A stretch of 64,000 nt of DNA from Phormidium tanganyikae FI6-MK23 (GCA_019359175.1 JAHHHU010000010.1:1-64000); one strand, 5' to 3'; shown: positions 36,734 through 44,597, counted from the stretch's first letter. Notes: a model not told the origin generated them from the letters alone. Made by a program: numbers and translations.

Positions 36734-38104
36734 ATGTATCATCGTTTTGCTCGTCCAGCATCTGATCCTGCCCCCTCTCTTGCACCCTCTGCCGAACCCA
36801 CTCCACCTGTCAAAGTTCTAGAACCTCCTCGATCGACCGATTGGTCGCAACCTGTCCAAACCGTTCTCGATCAGCCGCCTTCGAGTTTGCCGTTTCAATT
36901 AGCGATCGGTGGATTTGCGTTTGCGACTTGCTTTATTGGCTGGGCGTGGTTAAGTCAAATTAATGAAGTTTCTCACGCTCAAGGCAAACTGATTCCGAGA
37001 GGCGAAGTCTTCAAAGTAGATCCGATCGACACCGGAAAAGTCGCGCGGGTGTTGGTACAGGAAGGGCAACCCGTTCAAAAAGGACAAGTCTTACTTGAAC
37101 TGGATCACGAAATTGCAGCAACGGAAGTCGATCGACTCGAAAAAGAACTTTCATCGGCTCAAACCGAACTGAATCAAACCCGCATGATGATCGGACAAGC
37201 CCAACTGCAAGCAGCGGCACGATCGACAATGGCACGATCTCAAACTCAAGCTCAATCGATCGAGCTTCTCAAAGCCCAAGAAGCCTCGAAAAGTACGGAA
37301 ACTCTGGTATCTCAGCTTCAAGATGAAACTAAAGCACATCAAGAGCGTTTAGACCGCTTACAGCCATTGGTGTCTCAGGGTGCGCTCCCTCAAGAGCAGG
37401 TATTCCAAGCAGAACAAGCGATTCGAGAACGCGAACGCGCCATGACCGAATCTCAAGGAACCTTAGTGCGATCGCAATCTGAATCACAGCGATTAGCAGA
37501 ATTAGTCAAACAGCAACAAGCGGATGAACAAAATGTACAACTCGAAGCCCAACAGCAGATTGAACAGTTAAAACTTCGCCAATCTCAACTGCAAGCAAAA
37601 ATTGCTCAAATCCAAACGCTAATCGATACGGCAAAAGTGAAGTTAAAAGATCGGTATGTGTATGCCCCTGTGAACGGCAACATTTCCGCACTCAAAGTTC
37701 ACAATCCTGGTGAAGTCGTTCAACTTGGACAAACGATCGCGGAAATTGCTCCCGAAAATCGCCCGATCGTCGTATCGGCAGTTTTACCCAACTCCGAAGC
37801 GGGCTTAGTCAAAGTTGGAATGCCCGTTCAGCTTAAGTTTGATGCGTTTCCCTATCAGGATTTTGGCGTGGTGCCGGGCAAAGTGAAGCAAATTTCGCCG
37901 GATTCTAAATCTGATCCGCAACTCGGTCAAGTTTACCGCCTGGAAATCGAACTCGATCGCGCAACCGTTACCAAAGGCAATCAAACGATCGCGCTGAAAT
38001 CGGGTCAGACAGCAACCGCCGAGATTATTACTCGCCAACGCCGCATGATCGATGTCTTCCTCGATCCGATTCGTCAATTGCAAAAAGGTGGATTCAATCT
38101 GTAG
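36734..38104 (+). CDS. HlyD-family periplasmic adaptor of the peptide exporter
   Basis: This membrane-fusion protein of 456 residues would link the ABC exporter to an outer-membrane TolC-like channel. It has a proline-rich cytoplasmic N-terminus, one membrane helix (LAIGGFAFATCFIGWAWL, about 56-75), a split lipoyl/biotinyl-like domain (GKVARVLVQEGQPVQKGQVLLEL and later YVYAPVNGNISALKVHNPGE), a long Gln/Ala-rich coiled-coil hairpin (about 130-300) and a C-terminal beta domain (DAFPYQDFGVVPGKVKQISP). It follows the HetC-type gene by 237 bases, with a repeat element in the gap, and precedes the hetP-like gene by 24. Confidence 0.92.
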   Translation: MYHRFARPASDPAPSLAPSAEPTPPVKVLEPPRSTDWSQPVQTVLDQPPSSLPFQLAIGGFAFATCFIGWAWLSQINEVSHAQGKLIPRGEVFKVDPIDTGKVARVLVQEGQPVQKGQVLLELDHEIAATEVDRLEKELSSAQTELNQTRMMIGQAQLQAAARSTMARSQTQAQSIELLKAQEASKSTETLVSQLQDETKAHQERLDRLQPLVSQGALPQEQVFQAEQAIRERERAMTESQGTLVRSQSESQRLAELVKQQQADEQNVQLEAQQQIEQLKLRQSQLQAKIAQIQTLIDTAKVKLKDRYVYAPVNGNISALKVHNPGEVVQLGQTIAEIAPENRPIVVSAVLPNSEAGLVKVGMPVQLKFDAFPYQDFGVVPGKVKQISPDSKSDPQLGQVYRLEIELDRATVTKGNQTIALKSGQTATAEIITRQRRMIDVFLDPIRQLQKGGFNL

Positions 38105-38128
38105 TTGTTCCTCTACTTAACTGGTGAT

Positions 38129-38440
38129 ATGACTCAATTTAATCAGAAGCTCGACAAAACCATGTCTGAAGAGCAATTTACCGAGGTCGTAGATGCGATC
38201 GTATCGGGTAAATACTCCTGGGCGTGTGTGCTGATTCTCCGATTTGCGGGATACAATCCGCTCCACTACATTCCCTATCGGACGTATAACCGCTTGATGA
38301 AAGACTACGGCAATTCCAAGCAGCGAACTGAAACTCGCATTGATGATCTGACGCATTTGGAGCCAATTAGACCGGAAAACGTGCGCGGTGGATCGAACCG
38401 AGGATTAATTCACAATCTATTCTTTAGAATCCGAAATTGA
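38129..38440 (+). CDS. HetP-family protein
   Basis: This 103-residue protein contains the HetP core: EEQFTEVVDAIVSGKYSWACVLILR followed by FAGYNPLHYIPYRTYNRLMK, given in two parts. HetP proteins control commitment to heterocyst differentiation in Anabaena and have homologues in cyanobacteria that make no heterocysts, where their role is unknown. ATG 38129 is chosen; ATG 38162 (MSEEQFTEV) is an alternative. In Anabaena hetP lies just downstream of hetC; here an hlyD gene sits between, only 24 bases before. The C-terminus is basic. No export signal is seen, so it is probably cytosolic. Confidence 0.88.
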   Translation: MTQFNQKLDKTMSEEQFTEVVDAIVSGKYSWACVLILRFAGYNPLHYIPYRTYNRLMKDYGNSKQRTETRIDDLTHLEPIRPENVRGGSNRGLIHNLFFRIRN

Positions 38441-38458
38441 TGCGTTTTTGCAACACTA

Positions 38459-38485
38459 TTTTCCGACTCGTATAAAGTCGGAAAA
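38459..38485. terminator. Hairpin after the hetP-like gene
   Basis: TTTTCCGAC (38459-38467) and GTCGGAAAA (38477-38485) form a 9-bp stem with a 9-base loop, 19 bases after the stop. No T tract follows on the plus strand, so it may end transcription partially and set off the peptide genes as a separate unit. Confidence 0.6.
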
Positions 38486-38671
38486 GCGCGATCGACCATT
38501 CATAAACTTAGCGCATTTCATCACTCAATAAGTTGCAAAAAGTGAAACAAGAAAATCAAATAAATCTGCCAAATTGGCAACATTACCTAAATCACTTTCC
38601 CTACAGTAATGACATCAACCAAACAAGGTTGTTGATCACACAAACATCATCAGTTTCATAGGAGAATTCCA

Positions 38672-38881
38672 ATGATTATCTCAGACTTAAACTACATCGA
38701 AGTTGTGTCTCAAGAAGAAGTCAAAGGCGCAGCAGCATTTGCAACTGCACACGCAAGCGCAAATGCTGCTGGTAAGTATTTTGCATCAGCCCACACCTCA
38801 ACGGGTACGGTTGCTTTTTCGTTCCCTTATCTGAATATCGCTCAATCGGGTTCTGGTTCTTCTTCTGTGGCTTTCGGCTAG
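38672..38881 (+). CDS. Putative exported peptide precursor 1 (69 aa, I-S-D-L leader)
   Basis: ATG 38672 stands 9 bases after AGGAGAA. The N-terminus MIISDLNYIEVVSQEEVKGA is a leader-like sequence: the I-S-D-L-x-x-[IL]-E start recurs in the next two genes. It ends in Gly-Ala, which would be a C39 processing site variant (usually Gly-Gly). The ~49-residue core is low in charge and rich in Ala, Ser, Thr, Gly and His (AAFATAHASANAAGKYF, VAFSFPYLNI, SGSGSSSVAFG) and has no Cys, so it is not a lanthipeptide. The likely exporter is the HetC-type transporter upstream. Function unknown. Confidence 0.72.
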   Translation: MIISDLNYIEVVSQEEVKGAAAFATAHASANAAGKYFASAHTSTGTVAFSFPYLNIAQSGSGSSSVAFG

Positions 38882-38882
38882 T

Positions 38883-38938
38883 TTTAGCTGTGCAATTGTC
38901 CGGCTAATTTAGCCGATAAAGTTAGCCGGACAGCTAAA
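38883..38938 (+). promoter_or_regulatory. Strong stem-loop with a competing inner hairpin, between peptide genes 1 and 2
   Basis: TTAGCCGGACAGCTAAA (38922-38938) pairs with TTTAGCTG (38883-38890) plus GTCCGGCTAA (38898-38907), leaving a small bulge. Alternatively CGGCTAA (38901-38907) pairs with TTAGCCG (38909-38915). The two folds exclude each other. No T tract follows, so it could act as a processing or attenuation element that sets the relative amounts of the peptides. Confidence 0.65.
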
Positions 38939-39046
38939 CCATCTCAGAACCACAAATATTTCTAGAAGTCGCTGATGGTTCGGATTTAGGCAAACTTTCA
39001 GCGATTTCTACATCTGTCGTTGAACTTCAAATTTTAGGAGAAGAGC

Positions 39047-39229
39047 GTGATTATCTCCGATCTTGACCATCTAAAAACCGTCGATGCCAGCAAAATCTCA
39101 GGTGGGCTTTATGCGTTCTCTTTTGCAAATGCTTTCGGCAGTGCCGGAGCATTTGGCAATATTAAGGGTGTCGCGACTGCGGTCACAGCGACCGTAACAA
39201 CAAGTATCGTTGTTGGTTCTCGTTCCTAA
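39047..39229 (+). CDS. Putative exported peptide precursor 2 (60 aa, GG leader)
   Basis: The start is GTG 39047, decided by TAGGAGAA nine bases upstream and by the leader MIISDLDHLKTVDASKISGG, whose first six residues equal those of peptide 1. It ends in a Gly-Gly at residues 19-20, the expected C39 cleavage site. The ~40-residue core has an aromatic/Gly/Ala part (LYAFSFANAFGSAGAFGN) and an alternating Val/Thr/Ala strand-like part (VATAVTATVTTSIVVG). No Cys. A role as bacteriocin, signal or self-assembling fibre subunit is possible; none is shown. Confidence 0.72.
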   Translation: MIISDLDHLKTVDASKISGGLYAFSFANAFGSAGAFGNIKGVATAVTATVTTSIVVGSRS

Positions 39230-39263
39230 ACGATTTCTCTACTGACTATCTAGGAGACCTTCC

Positions 39264-39539
39264 ATGAACACGATCGCAATTTCTGATCTGAGTTTCTTTG
39301 AAAATTGTCCATTGAAGCACACCCTCAAAGGCGGAGCCGGACTCATCCCAACGGTATCGATCGCAGTTCAGTTTGGTGCGCTTAATCAGGCATCAATCAG
39401 CGCTCTCGTTAGATCTTCGAGTGCTGCGGGTGCTGCTGGGGGTGCTGCTGCTGGGGCTTCGGCAGGTGCAGTTTCCGTCAATGGAAATGCAATAGTGAGC
39501 GTCGGTGTCGGTGTTAACACTGGGTCTGGAGTGGGTTGA
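39264..39539 (+). CDS. Putative exported peptide precursor 3 (91 aa, GG leader)
   Basis: ATG 39264 follows TAGGAGACC. The leader MNTIAISDLSFFENCPLKHT continues to LKGGA, so the IxxISDL...E block is shared with peptides 1 and 2 and a Gly-Gly lies at residues 23-24. The core contains a hydrophobic IPTVSIAVQFGALNQASIS and then a low-complexity Ala/Gly/Ser/Val tract (AAGAAGGAAAGASAG, VSVGVGVNTGSGVG). Only the leader has a Cys. The gene starts 34 bases after peptide 2 and is followed by a terminator, so the three genes form one unit. Confidence 0.72.
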   Translation: MNTIAISDLSFFENCPLKHTLKGGAGLIPTVSIAVQFGALNQASISALVRSSSAAGAAGGAAAGASAGAVSVNGNAIVSVGVGVNTGSGVG

Positions 39540-39573
39540 GATTGACCCACAAATTGAGAACTGGGAATAAACG

Positions 39574-39618
39574 GCTCTCAGATTGATGATTCGTAAATCT
39601 GAGAGCATCATTATTTTA
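39574..39618 (+). terminator. Terminator after the peptide genes
   Basis: GCTCTCAGAT (39574-39583) pairs with ATCTGAGAGC (39597-39606) in a perfect 10-bp stem with a 13-base loop; ATCATTATTTTA follows. It ends the peptide unit 35 bases after the third stop and before the isomerase gene. Confidence 0.78.
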
Positions 39619-39714
39619 CGGACACCGAATTGCTTTAAGCATTGACCTTGTTATTTCAAGTTACCTTACTTACAATTTCGAGATGAAAGATAGTCGGTTC
39701 GGTAGAACTTCACT

Positions 39715-40461
39715 ATGCAGCTATTTCCAATGGTTCACTTTGAGAATGTGGCAATTGCTCCAGATGATTTTGTGACCCAGTTGAAAAAAGATTTACAGTT
39801 TAAGTCTGTTTTTGAGCGGGTGCTTTCTCAGCAAATTCTCGATCGCACGGCACTCGATCGCGCGCTCGTAATTACTCCCGAAGAAATCCAAGCCGAAGCC
39901 AATCGATTTCGGGCGGAGCAGCGATTAGAACGCGCTGCGGATACTTTCAAATGGCTGGAAGAAGAGGGGATTACGGCAGAGGAATGGGAAGCTGGAATTC
40001 GCGATCGATTGCTAATAAATAAATTAAAAGAATCGCTATTTGGTGCAGAAGCAGAACGAGTTTTTACAGAAAATCGCGTCAATTTTGATCAAGCGCTGCT
40101 CTACCAAATTGTGGTTCCTTACGGGCAGTTAGCACAGGAATTGTTTTATCAAATCGAAGAGCGAGAAATTAGCTTTTTCGAGGCAGCGCATTTATACGAT
40201 ATTGACTTAAAACGCCGTCAGCAATGCGGATTTGAAGGCAAACTCTATCGCTGGAGCCTACATCCTGAGATGGCAGCGGTAGTATTTGGTGCAACATCAG
40301 GAGAATTGCTACGACCGCTACAAATGGAAGAAAATCATCATGTGATTCTAGTCGAAGACTTGATCACGGCTGAACTTTCAAGTGAAATCCGAACAGAAAT
40401 TTTAGATCAGCTCTTTAACGAATGGCTGAAAGGTGAATTGAACTACTTATTGAATCGCTGA
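39715..40461 (+). CDS. Parvulin-like peptidyl-prolyl isomerase / SurA-type chaperone
   Basis: This 248-residue protein has an N-terminal helical SurA-like part (ERVLSQQILDRTALDRALVITPEEIQAEANRFR in pieces, WLEEEGITAEEWEAGIRDRLL) and a divergent parvulin domain (LYQIVVPYGQLAQELFYQIEEREISFFEAA, CGFEGKLYRWSLHPEMAAVVFGATSGELLRP, HHVILVEDLI). It has no signal peptide, so it would act in the cytosol, for example keeping export peptides unfolded. Such isomerases accompany HlyB/HlyD exporters in some cyanobacterial bacteriocin-like clusters. The start could also be ATG 39730. It overlaps the convergent lipase gene by 15 bases. Confidence 0.8.
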   Translation: MQLFPMVHFENVAIAPDDFVTQLKKDLQFKSVFERVLSQQILDRTALDRALVITPEEIQAEANRFRAEQRLERAADTFKWLEEEGITAEEWEAGIRDRLLINKLKESLFGAEAERVFTENRVNFDQALLYQIVVPYGQLAQELFYQIEEREISFFEAAHLYDIDLKRRQQCGFEGKLYRWSLHPEMAAVVFGATSGELLRPLQMEENHHVILVEDLITAELSSEIRTEILDQLFNEWLKGELNYLLNR

Positions 40462-41061
40462 AGAGTGTCGATCGCACACTGGTCTTCTCAACGCTTCTGC
40501 AACTAAATTAATCGATCGCTTATCTGTCACCATCCAAGCATGAAGCGGCACTTTGATTTGAATCGATTCGCCCACAGGTAAAACCGAACTATTTGCAGGC
40601 ACAATAATTCCATCTAACGGTGTCCAAATCGAAGTGAAATTAATGCGATCGAGCATTTGCACATCTCGATTCAAATCATTAATAAAGCCGCTATTCGGTC
40701 GCATTTGCAAACATCCTGGACGCTGCGATAAATAAGCCGCGATCGTGCCGTTGTGCGGGGCGGAAATGCTGACAAATCGCTGGACTCGATCGATTCCGCC
40801 CAATCGCTGAAGATAATAACGGCTCACTAGTCCGCCCATGCTGAATCCAATCAAATCGAACGGCTGATTCAACGGCAAATTCGCTTCGACAAACTCTGCC
40901 AATTGTTTCGCTAATCGATCAAGTTCACAATCACCATTCGCCGGAAGCAGATCCAAGCCGTAAGTCTCCCAGCCTAAACGATCAAGCTGATTCGTCATGG
41001 TCTTAAAAAGAGCAAACGTATCGGTGATACCGTGAACTAACACAACCGGATTGAGAGGCAT
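40447..41061 (-). CDS. Lipase-like alpha/beta hydrolase
   Basis: This is a 204-residue lipase-2/PGAP1-like hydrolase. The oxyanion region VVLVHGITDTFALFKTM is near the N-terminus, and the nucleophile Ser74 lies in LIGFSMGGLVSRYYL. SISAPHNGT and a late His in KVPLHAWMVTDKRS are consistent with the triad. It is compact, without a signal peptide, so it is probably an intracellular acylhydrolase of unknown substrate. It converges on the isomerase gene. Confidence 0.85.
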   Translation of the reverse strand: MPLNPVVLVHGITDTFALFKTMTNQLDRLGWETYGLDLLPANGDCELDRLAKQLAEFVEANLPLNQPFDLIGFSMGGLVSRYYLQRLGGIDRVQRFVSISAPHNGTIAAYLSQRPGCLQMRPNSGFINDLNRDVQMLDRINFTSIWTPLDGIIVPANSSVLPVGESIQIKVPLHAWMVTDKRSINLVAEALRRPVCDRHSSAIQ

Positions 41062-41143
41062 AATTGATCGAGAAAAACATCTCTTTTACGCTACTGTTTT
41101 TAAGCATAACTGACAGATCAAAACAGACAGCCGCTCGAATGTC

Positions 41144-41578
41144 CTATTCAGGAATCTCATCTGGCGATCGCTCTGTCCCATTGCGCCGTTTTGCTTTCGG
41201 AATCGTCTCTGGATCGCGCACACTCGGCGGGTCTTTTAAAATCGCAATCAATCCCGAAAAACCGCTTTCTAAGTTTGTACGACTGAGCAACTGAGCCACC
41301 GAAGTCATTCCAACCTCTTCGATCAAAGCAATCACTTCAGCTTTCATACTATTTTCGAGTTCATCCCGAAACTTTTCAGCTACTTCTTTTCGTCCAGAAT
41401 CAAGTAGAAACCGTTCTGCGGGGGTAGAAACTTGTTCTAGTACGATCGCTAATTTTTCATCAAAAAACTGACAGATCACTCTCTCTGGACGCTGCCCAGT
41501 TCGCTCTCGGTAAAGCGCCTGTAGTCGCTGCCCGATCGTGCGCTCAATTTGTCCACGAGTTGGATTATCGTTAGTCAT
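41144..41578 (-). CDS. DUF2294 domain protein, 144 aa
   Basis: From ATG 41578 the protein starts MTNDNPTRGQIERTIGQRLQ and continues with ALYRERTGQRPERVICQFFDEKLAIVLEQ, EKFRDELENSMKAEVIALIEEVGM and the C-terminal Arg-rich tail ERSPDEIPE. The first ~110 residues match the DUF2294 pattern (a short alpha/beta domain of unknown function found in cyanobacteria and Firmicutes). An open extension to 41677 lacks similarity. No role can be inferred from neighbours. Confidence 0.78.
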   Translation of the reverse strand: MTNDNPTRGQIERTIGQRLQALYRERTGQRPERVICQFFDEKLAIVLEQVSTPAERFLLDSGRKEVAEKFRDELENSMKAEVIALIEEVGMTSVAQLLSRTNLESGFSGLIAILKDPPSVRDPETIPKAKRRNGTERSPDEIPE

Positions 41579-41780
41579 GTTGAATAATCTGCTTAAACAA
41601 GCATCAAAAATAAATGGGAGCGATTGGAATAAAATTTGATTAAATGATTTCCGGAAAGTCGTTTGATCTAGTGTCAAAGTAAAAAGTTTGAGCCGTTTTC
41701 TCCTCTATCGGTAGAAAGGAATTTGATCAAGACGATGAGCGAATTCATCCGTTATTACTGCCATTTGCTGTGAGTATTTT

Positions 41781-42698
41781 ATGTCGATCCGATCGTTCTT
41801 GAAAATCGTTTTAGTATCAGGCGGATTGTTCGCTTTCTCGCCTGTGGTGTTTCCTGTTCAAGCGGCTCCGTTTCAGTTAGCACAAGCTTCTGGACAGTCG
41901 GCTGAAGCGAAAGTCAACCAAGGATTAACGTTCATTCAGCAAGGCAAGCTCAATGATGCGATCGCGGCGTTTCGCCAAGCCATTCGTATCAATCCCAATT
42001 TAGCCGCTGCTCACTACAATTTGGGTTTAGCTTTGCGACAATCGGGACAGTTACAACCGTCTGCGGATGCGTTCTATCAAGCGGCCAAAGCCGATCCAAA
42101 TTTTGCGCTAGCGTATGCGAATTTGGGTGCAGCCTTGCTAGAAGGCAACAATGTGAAGCAAGCGCGGGAATATTTAGCGCGATCGGTTGAACTCGATCCG
42201 CGATCGGGAGTGGCACAGTACAATCTCGGCTTGGTTCTGATGCAAGAAAAGAACTATGCGGGTGCAGTTCAAGCCTTCCAAAAAGCTGCAAATCTAAGCT
42301 TATCTGCGCCAGAACCGTTGTTTCAATTGGGGCAAACGTATCAGCAACAAGGGAAACCCCAAGAAGCGATCGCGGCATTTCAACAAGCGATTCAGCGCAA
42401 TCCGAACTATGTGGAAGCGCACTATAGCTTAGGATTGGTGTCGTATTATCAGGGCAATCTCGATCGAGCGTTGAGCGCGTTTCGCAAAGCCACCGAGATC
42501 AATCCGAAATTCGCAAACGGCTACTATGCTGCAGGGTTAGCATTTGTGCGACAAGGCAAGACTGCGGATGCAGAACGGGTATTGCGATTTGCCAAAGATT
42601 TGTTTACGTCGCAAGGGAATACCGCCTGGGCAAAAAAAACTGATCAACAATTGCAGCAGATTGAACGGATTGGACAAGGACAACCGCGAAATCGATAA
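41781..42698 (+). CDS. Exported TPR protein, 305 aa
   Basis: A signal-peptide-like N-terminus (FLKIVLVSGGLFAFSPVVFPVQAAP) precedes seven or so tetratricopeptide repeats. Typical units are AEAKVNQGLTFIQQGKLNDAIAAFRQAIRINPN and VEAHYSLGLVSYYQGNLDRALSAFRKATEINPK, cited in part. The repeats follow the 34-residue TPR periodicity closely. It would act as a protein-interaction scaffold in the periplasm or lumen. The C-terminus is Gln-rich. The 200 bases before it show no clear promoter. Confidence 0.88.
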   Translation: MSIRSFLKIVLVSGGLFAFSPVVFPVQAAPFQLAQASGQSAEAKVNQGLTFIQQGKLNDAIAAFRQAIRINPNLAAAHYNLGLALRQSGQLQPSADAFYQAAKADPNFALAYANLGAALLEGNNVKQAREYLARSVELDPRSGVAQYNLGLVLMQEKNYAGAVQAFQKAANLSLSAPEPLFQLGQTYQQQGKPQEAIAAFQQAIQRNPNYVEAHYSLGLVSYYQGNLDRALSAFRKATEINPKFANGYYAAGLAFVRQGKTADAERVLRFAKDLFTSQGNTAWAKKTDQQLQQIERIGQGQPRNR

Positions 42699-42779
42699 GC
42701 GGGGTCGATCGCGGAAATTCGGGTAGAAATGCGATCGCGTGTTTAATGGAGCGTTGCGCTGCGTTTTAGTCGGATAGTG

Positions 42780-42812
42780 CCCCTAAATCCCCCAAAATGG
42801 GGGATTTAGGGG
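42780..42812. repeat. CCCCTAAATCCCCCA inverted-repeat element, minimal copy 5
   Basis: CCCCTAAATCCCCCA (42780-42794) and its complement (42798-42812) are separated by AAA. This is the shortest family member, lacking the middle section. It lies between the TPR gene and the convergent glucokinase gene and could also act as a terminator. Confidence 0.85.
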
Positions 42813-42817
42813 TGTCT

Positions 42818-43867
42818 TTACAACCGAGATGCACACAGGGCTGCGCCGATTAATCCTACCTGCGGATTCAATACGATCTGTACCGGAACCCGTTCCATTA
42901 ACGATCGCATTCTGCCCTTCAGCGCAAACGATCGAAGAAAACTTCCTTCTTCCATCAACGGCAAAATCTTGGCGGCAATTCCACCTGCAATATATAGCCC
43001 ACCATACGAAAGCAGTTTCAGCGACAAGTTTCCGGCTTCCGCGCCGTATGCTTCGACAAAAATTTGCATGGTTTTCTCAGACAAACGATCGCGCTTTTCT
43101 AATGCCGCTTGAGAAATCGCCGCCGCTGGATCAGCCGTTTTCTCAGTTTTACCGATTTCCGATTCCCAAAGGTGCATCAGTTCGCCAATTTCAGGCGATT
43201 CGGGTGCAAAATTACGATCGCGCAAAAACTGATAAATCGCCACAATCCCCTGCCCAGAAACAATGCGCTCGGCTGAAATTCGCTCGATGTTCAGCTTGTC
43301 TAATAGATAGTGCGACAGTTGAAACTCTAATTCGGTTCGCGCTGCGAAATCAACGTGCCCCCCCTCTGAGCTAAAAACCTGATATTCCTTTCCGGTGTGA
43401 ATCAGATACCCCTGACCCAATCCTGTCCCTGCTCCAATGACCGCGATCGGGGCGTTCTTGTCGCGCTTGCCTGCTTGCAGTGTGTGCAAGTCCGATTCTT
43501 CCAGTGCCAAAACGCCATAGCCGATCGCCGCAAAATCATTAATCAACGAAATCTGTGGAATCTTCAACTGCTCAACTAAGCGATCGGCTTCCAACGTCCA
43601 AGCAATGTTCGTCACCTTACTCGTATTGTTCACGACCGGTCCAGCAATGCCAAAACAAGCTTTTTCCGGCTGAAACGACTGTCCAATTTCTTGCTGTGCT
43701 TCTTTGAAAAAACTCTGCACCATTGGAACTAAATCAGGAAACTCATGGCTCGAATAGCGCTTTTCAAATAGACTATTTCGCGCCGTTTCCGCGTGATCTG
43801 CCTCGGCTTCCACCACTCGTAAAATCGTTTTCGTTCCACCAATATCGCCCGCCAGCAATAGCGTCAT
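42818..43867 (-). CDS. glk: Glucokinase
   Basis: It phosphorylates glucose to glucose-6-phosphate with ATP, the entry step of sugar use. The 349-residue product has the phosphate motif LLAGDIGGTKTILRVVE, FGIAGPVVNN, LINDFAAIGYG, VIGAGTGLGQGYLI, SSEGGHVDFA and the adenosine-site GLYIAGGIAAKILP. The length is normal for the proteobacterial/cyanobacterial Glk group. It is divergent from pdxH, whose start is 85 bases away. Confidence 0.95.
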   Translation of the reverse strand: MTLLLAGDIGGTKTILRVVEAEADHAETARNSLFEKRYSSHEFPDLVPMVQSFFKEAQQEIGQSFQPEKACFGIAGPVVNNTSKVTNIAWTLEADRLVEQLKIPQISLINDFAAIGYGVLALEESDLHTLQAGKRDKNAPIAVIGAGTGLGQGYLIHTGKEYQVFSSEGGHVDFAARTELEFQLSHYLLDKLNIERISAERIVSGQGIVAIYQFLRDRNFAPESPEIGELMHLWESEIGKTEKTADPAAAISQAALEKRDRLSEKTMQIFVEAYGAEAGNLSLKLLSYGGLYIAGGIAAKILPLMEEGSFLRSFALKGRMRSLMERVPVQIVLNPQVGLIGAALCASRL

Positions 43868-43952
43868 GTATTCATCCTCCGATCGTACAATTCTTCAGTA
43901 ATCTACTCTGCGTCTCCAATACAATGCAATTGGAGCATAGATAGATAAAAAG

Positions 43953-44597
43953 ATGGCTACTTCTTCGATCGCGGATCTCAGAAAAGACTACACCAAGGAA
44001 ACACTCAACGAAACGGATGTCGATCCGAATCCGTTTCAGCAATTTCAGCGCTGGTTTGATCAGGCGGCTAATGCAGAACTTCCCGAACCGAATGCGATGA
44101 CGCTGGCGACAGCATCTAAAGAAGGCATTCCTGCCGCGCGAATTGTCTTGCTCAAAGCGGTAGACGATCGCGGTTTTACGTTTTTCACCAACTACAACAG
44201 CGCAAAAGGCAAAGAATTAGAGGCAAATCCTCAAGCTGCACTGGTGTTTCTGTGGACAGAGCTAGAACGCCAAGTACGCATCGTGGGAACGGTGGAAAAG
44301 AGTGCGTCGGAGGAGTCGGATGGCTATTTTTTCAGTCGTCCGCACAACAGCCGTTTGGGAGCTTGGGCATCTGATCAGAGTGAAGTGATTCCGATCCGCG
44401 ATGTTTTAGAGCAAAAATTAGCCGCATTAAAGCTCGAATATGAGAATCGAGAAGTCCCGCGCCCGTCACACTGGGGAGGATTTCGAGTGATTCCGCGTGA
44501 GATTGAGTTTTGGCAAGGTCGATCGAGCCGATTACACGATCGATTACGGTATCAGCGCAAAGAGGATAGCTGGATTATCGATCGTCTTTCACCCTAG
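43953..44597 (+). CDS. pdxH: Pyridoxamine/pyridoxine 5'-phosphate oxidase
   Basis: This FMN enzyme makes pyridoxal 5'-phosphate from pyridoxine or pyridoxamine phosphate. In 214 residues: ADLRKDYTKETLNETDVDPNPFQQF in pieces, AMTLATASKEGIPAARIVLLK, FTFFTNYNSAKGKEL, VRIVGTVEK, SRPHNSRLGAWASDQS and the C-terminal FWQGRSSRLHDRLRY, the canonical PdxH ending. ATG 43953 gives the normal N-terminus. Confidence 0.96.
   Translation: MATSSIADLRKDYTKETLNETDVDPNPFQQFQRWFDQAANAELPEPNAMTLATASKEGIPAARIVLLKAVDDRGFTFFTNYNSAKGKELEANPQAALVFLWTELERQVRIVGTVEKSASEESDGYFFSRPHNSRLGAWASDQSEVIPIRDVLEQKLAALKLEYENREVPRPSHWGGFRVIPREIEFWQGRSSRLHDRLRYQRKEDSWIIDRLSP

Noticed and set aside
38129-39539. Search for a PatS/HetN-type RGSGR pentapeptide in the HetP-like protein and the three peptides
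   Set aside because: No RGSGR is present; the nearest are RGGSN in the HetP-like protein and SGSGS in peptide 1, so no link to PatS signalling is claimed.
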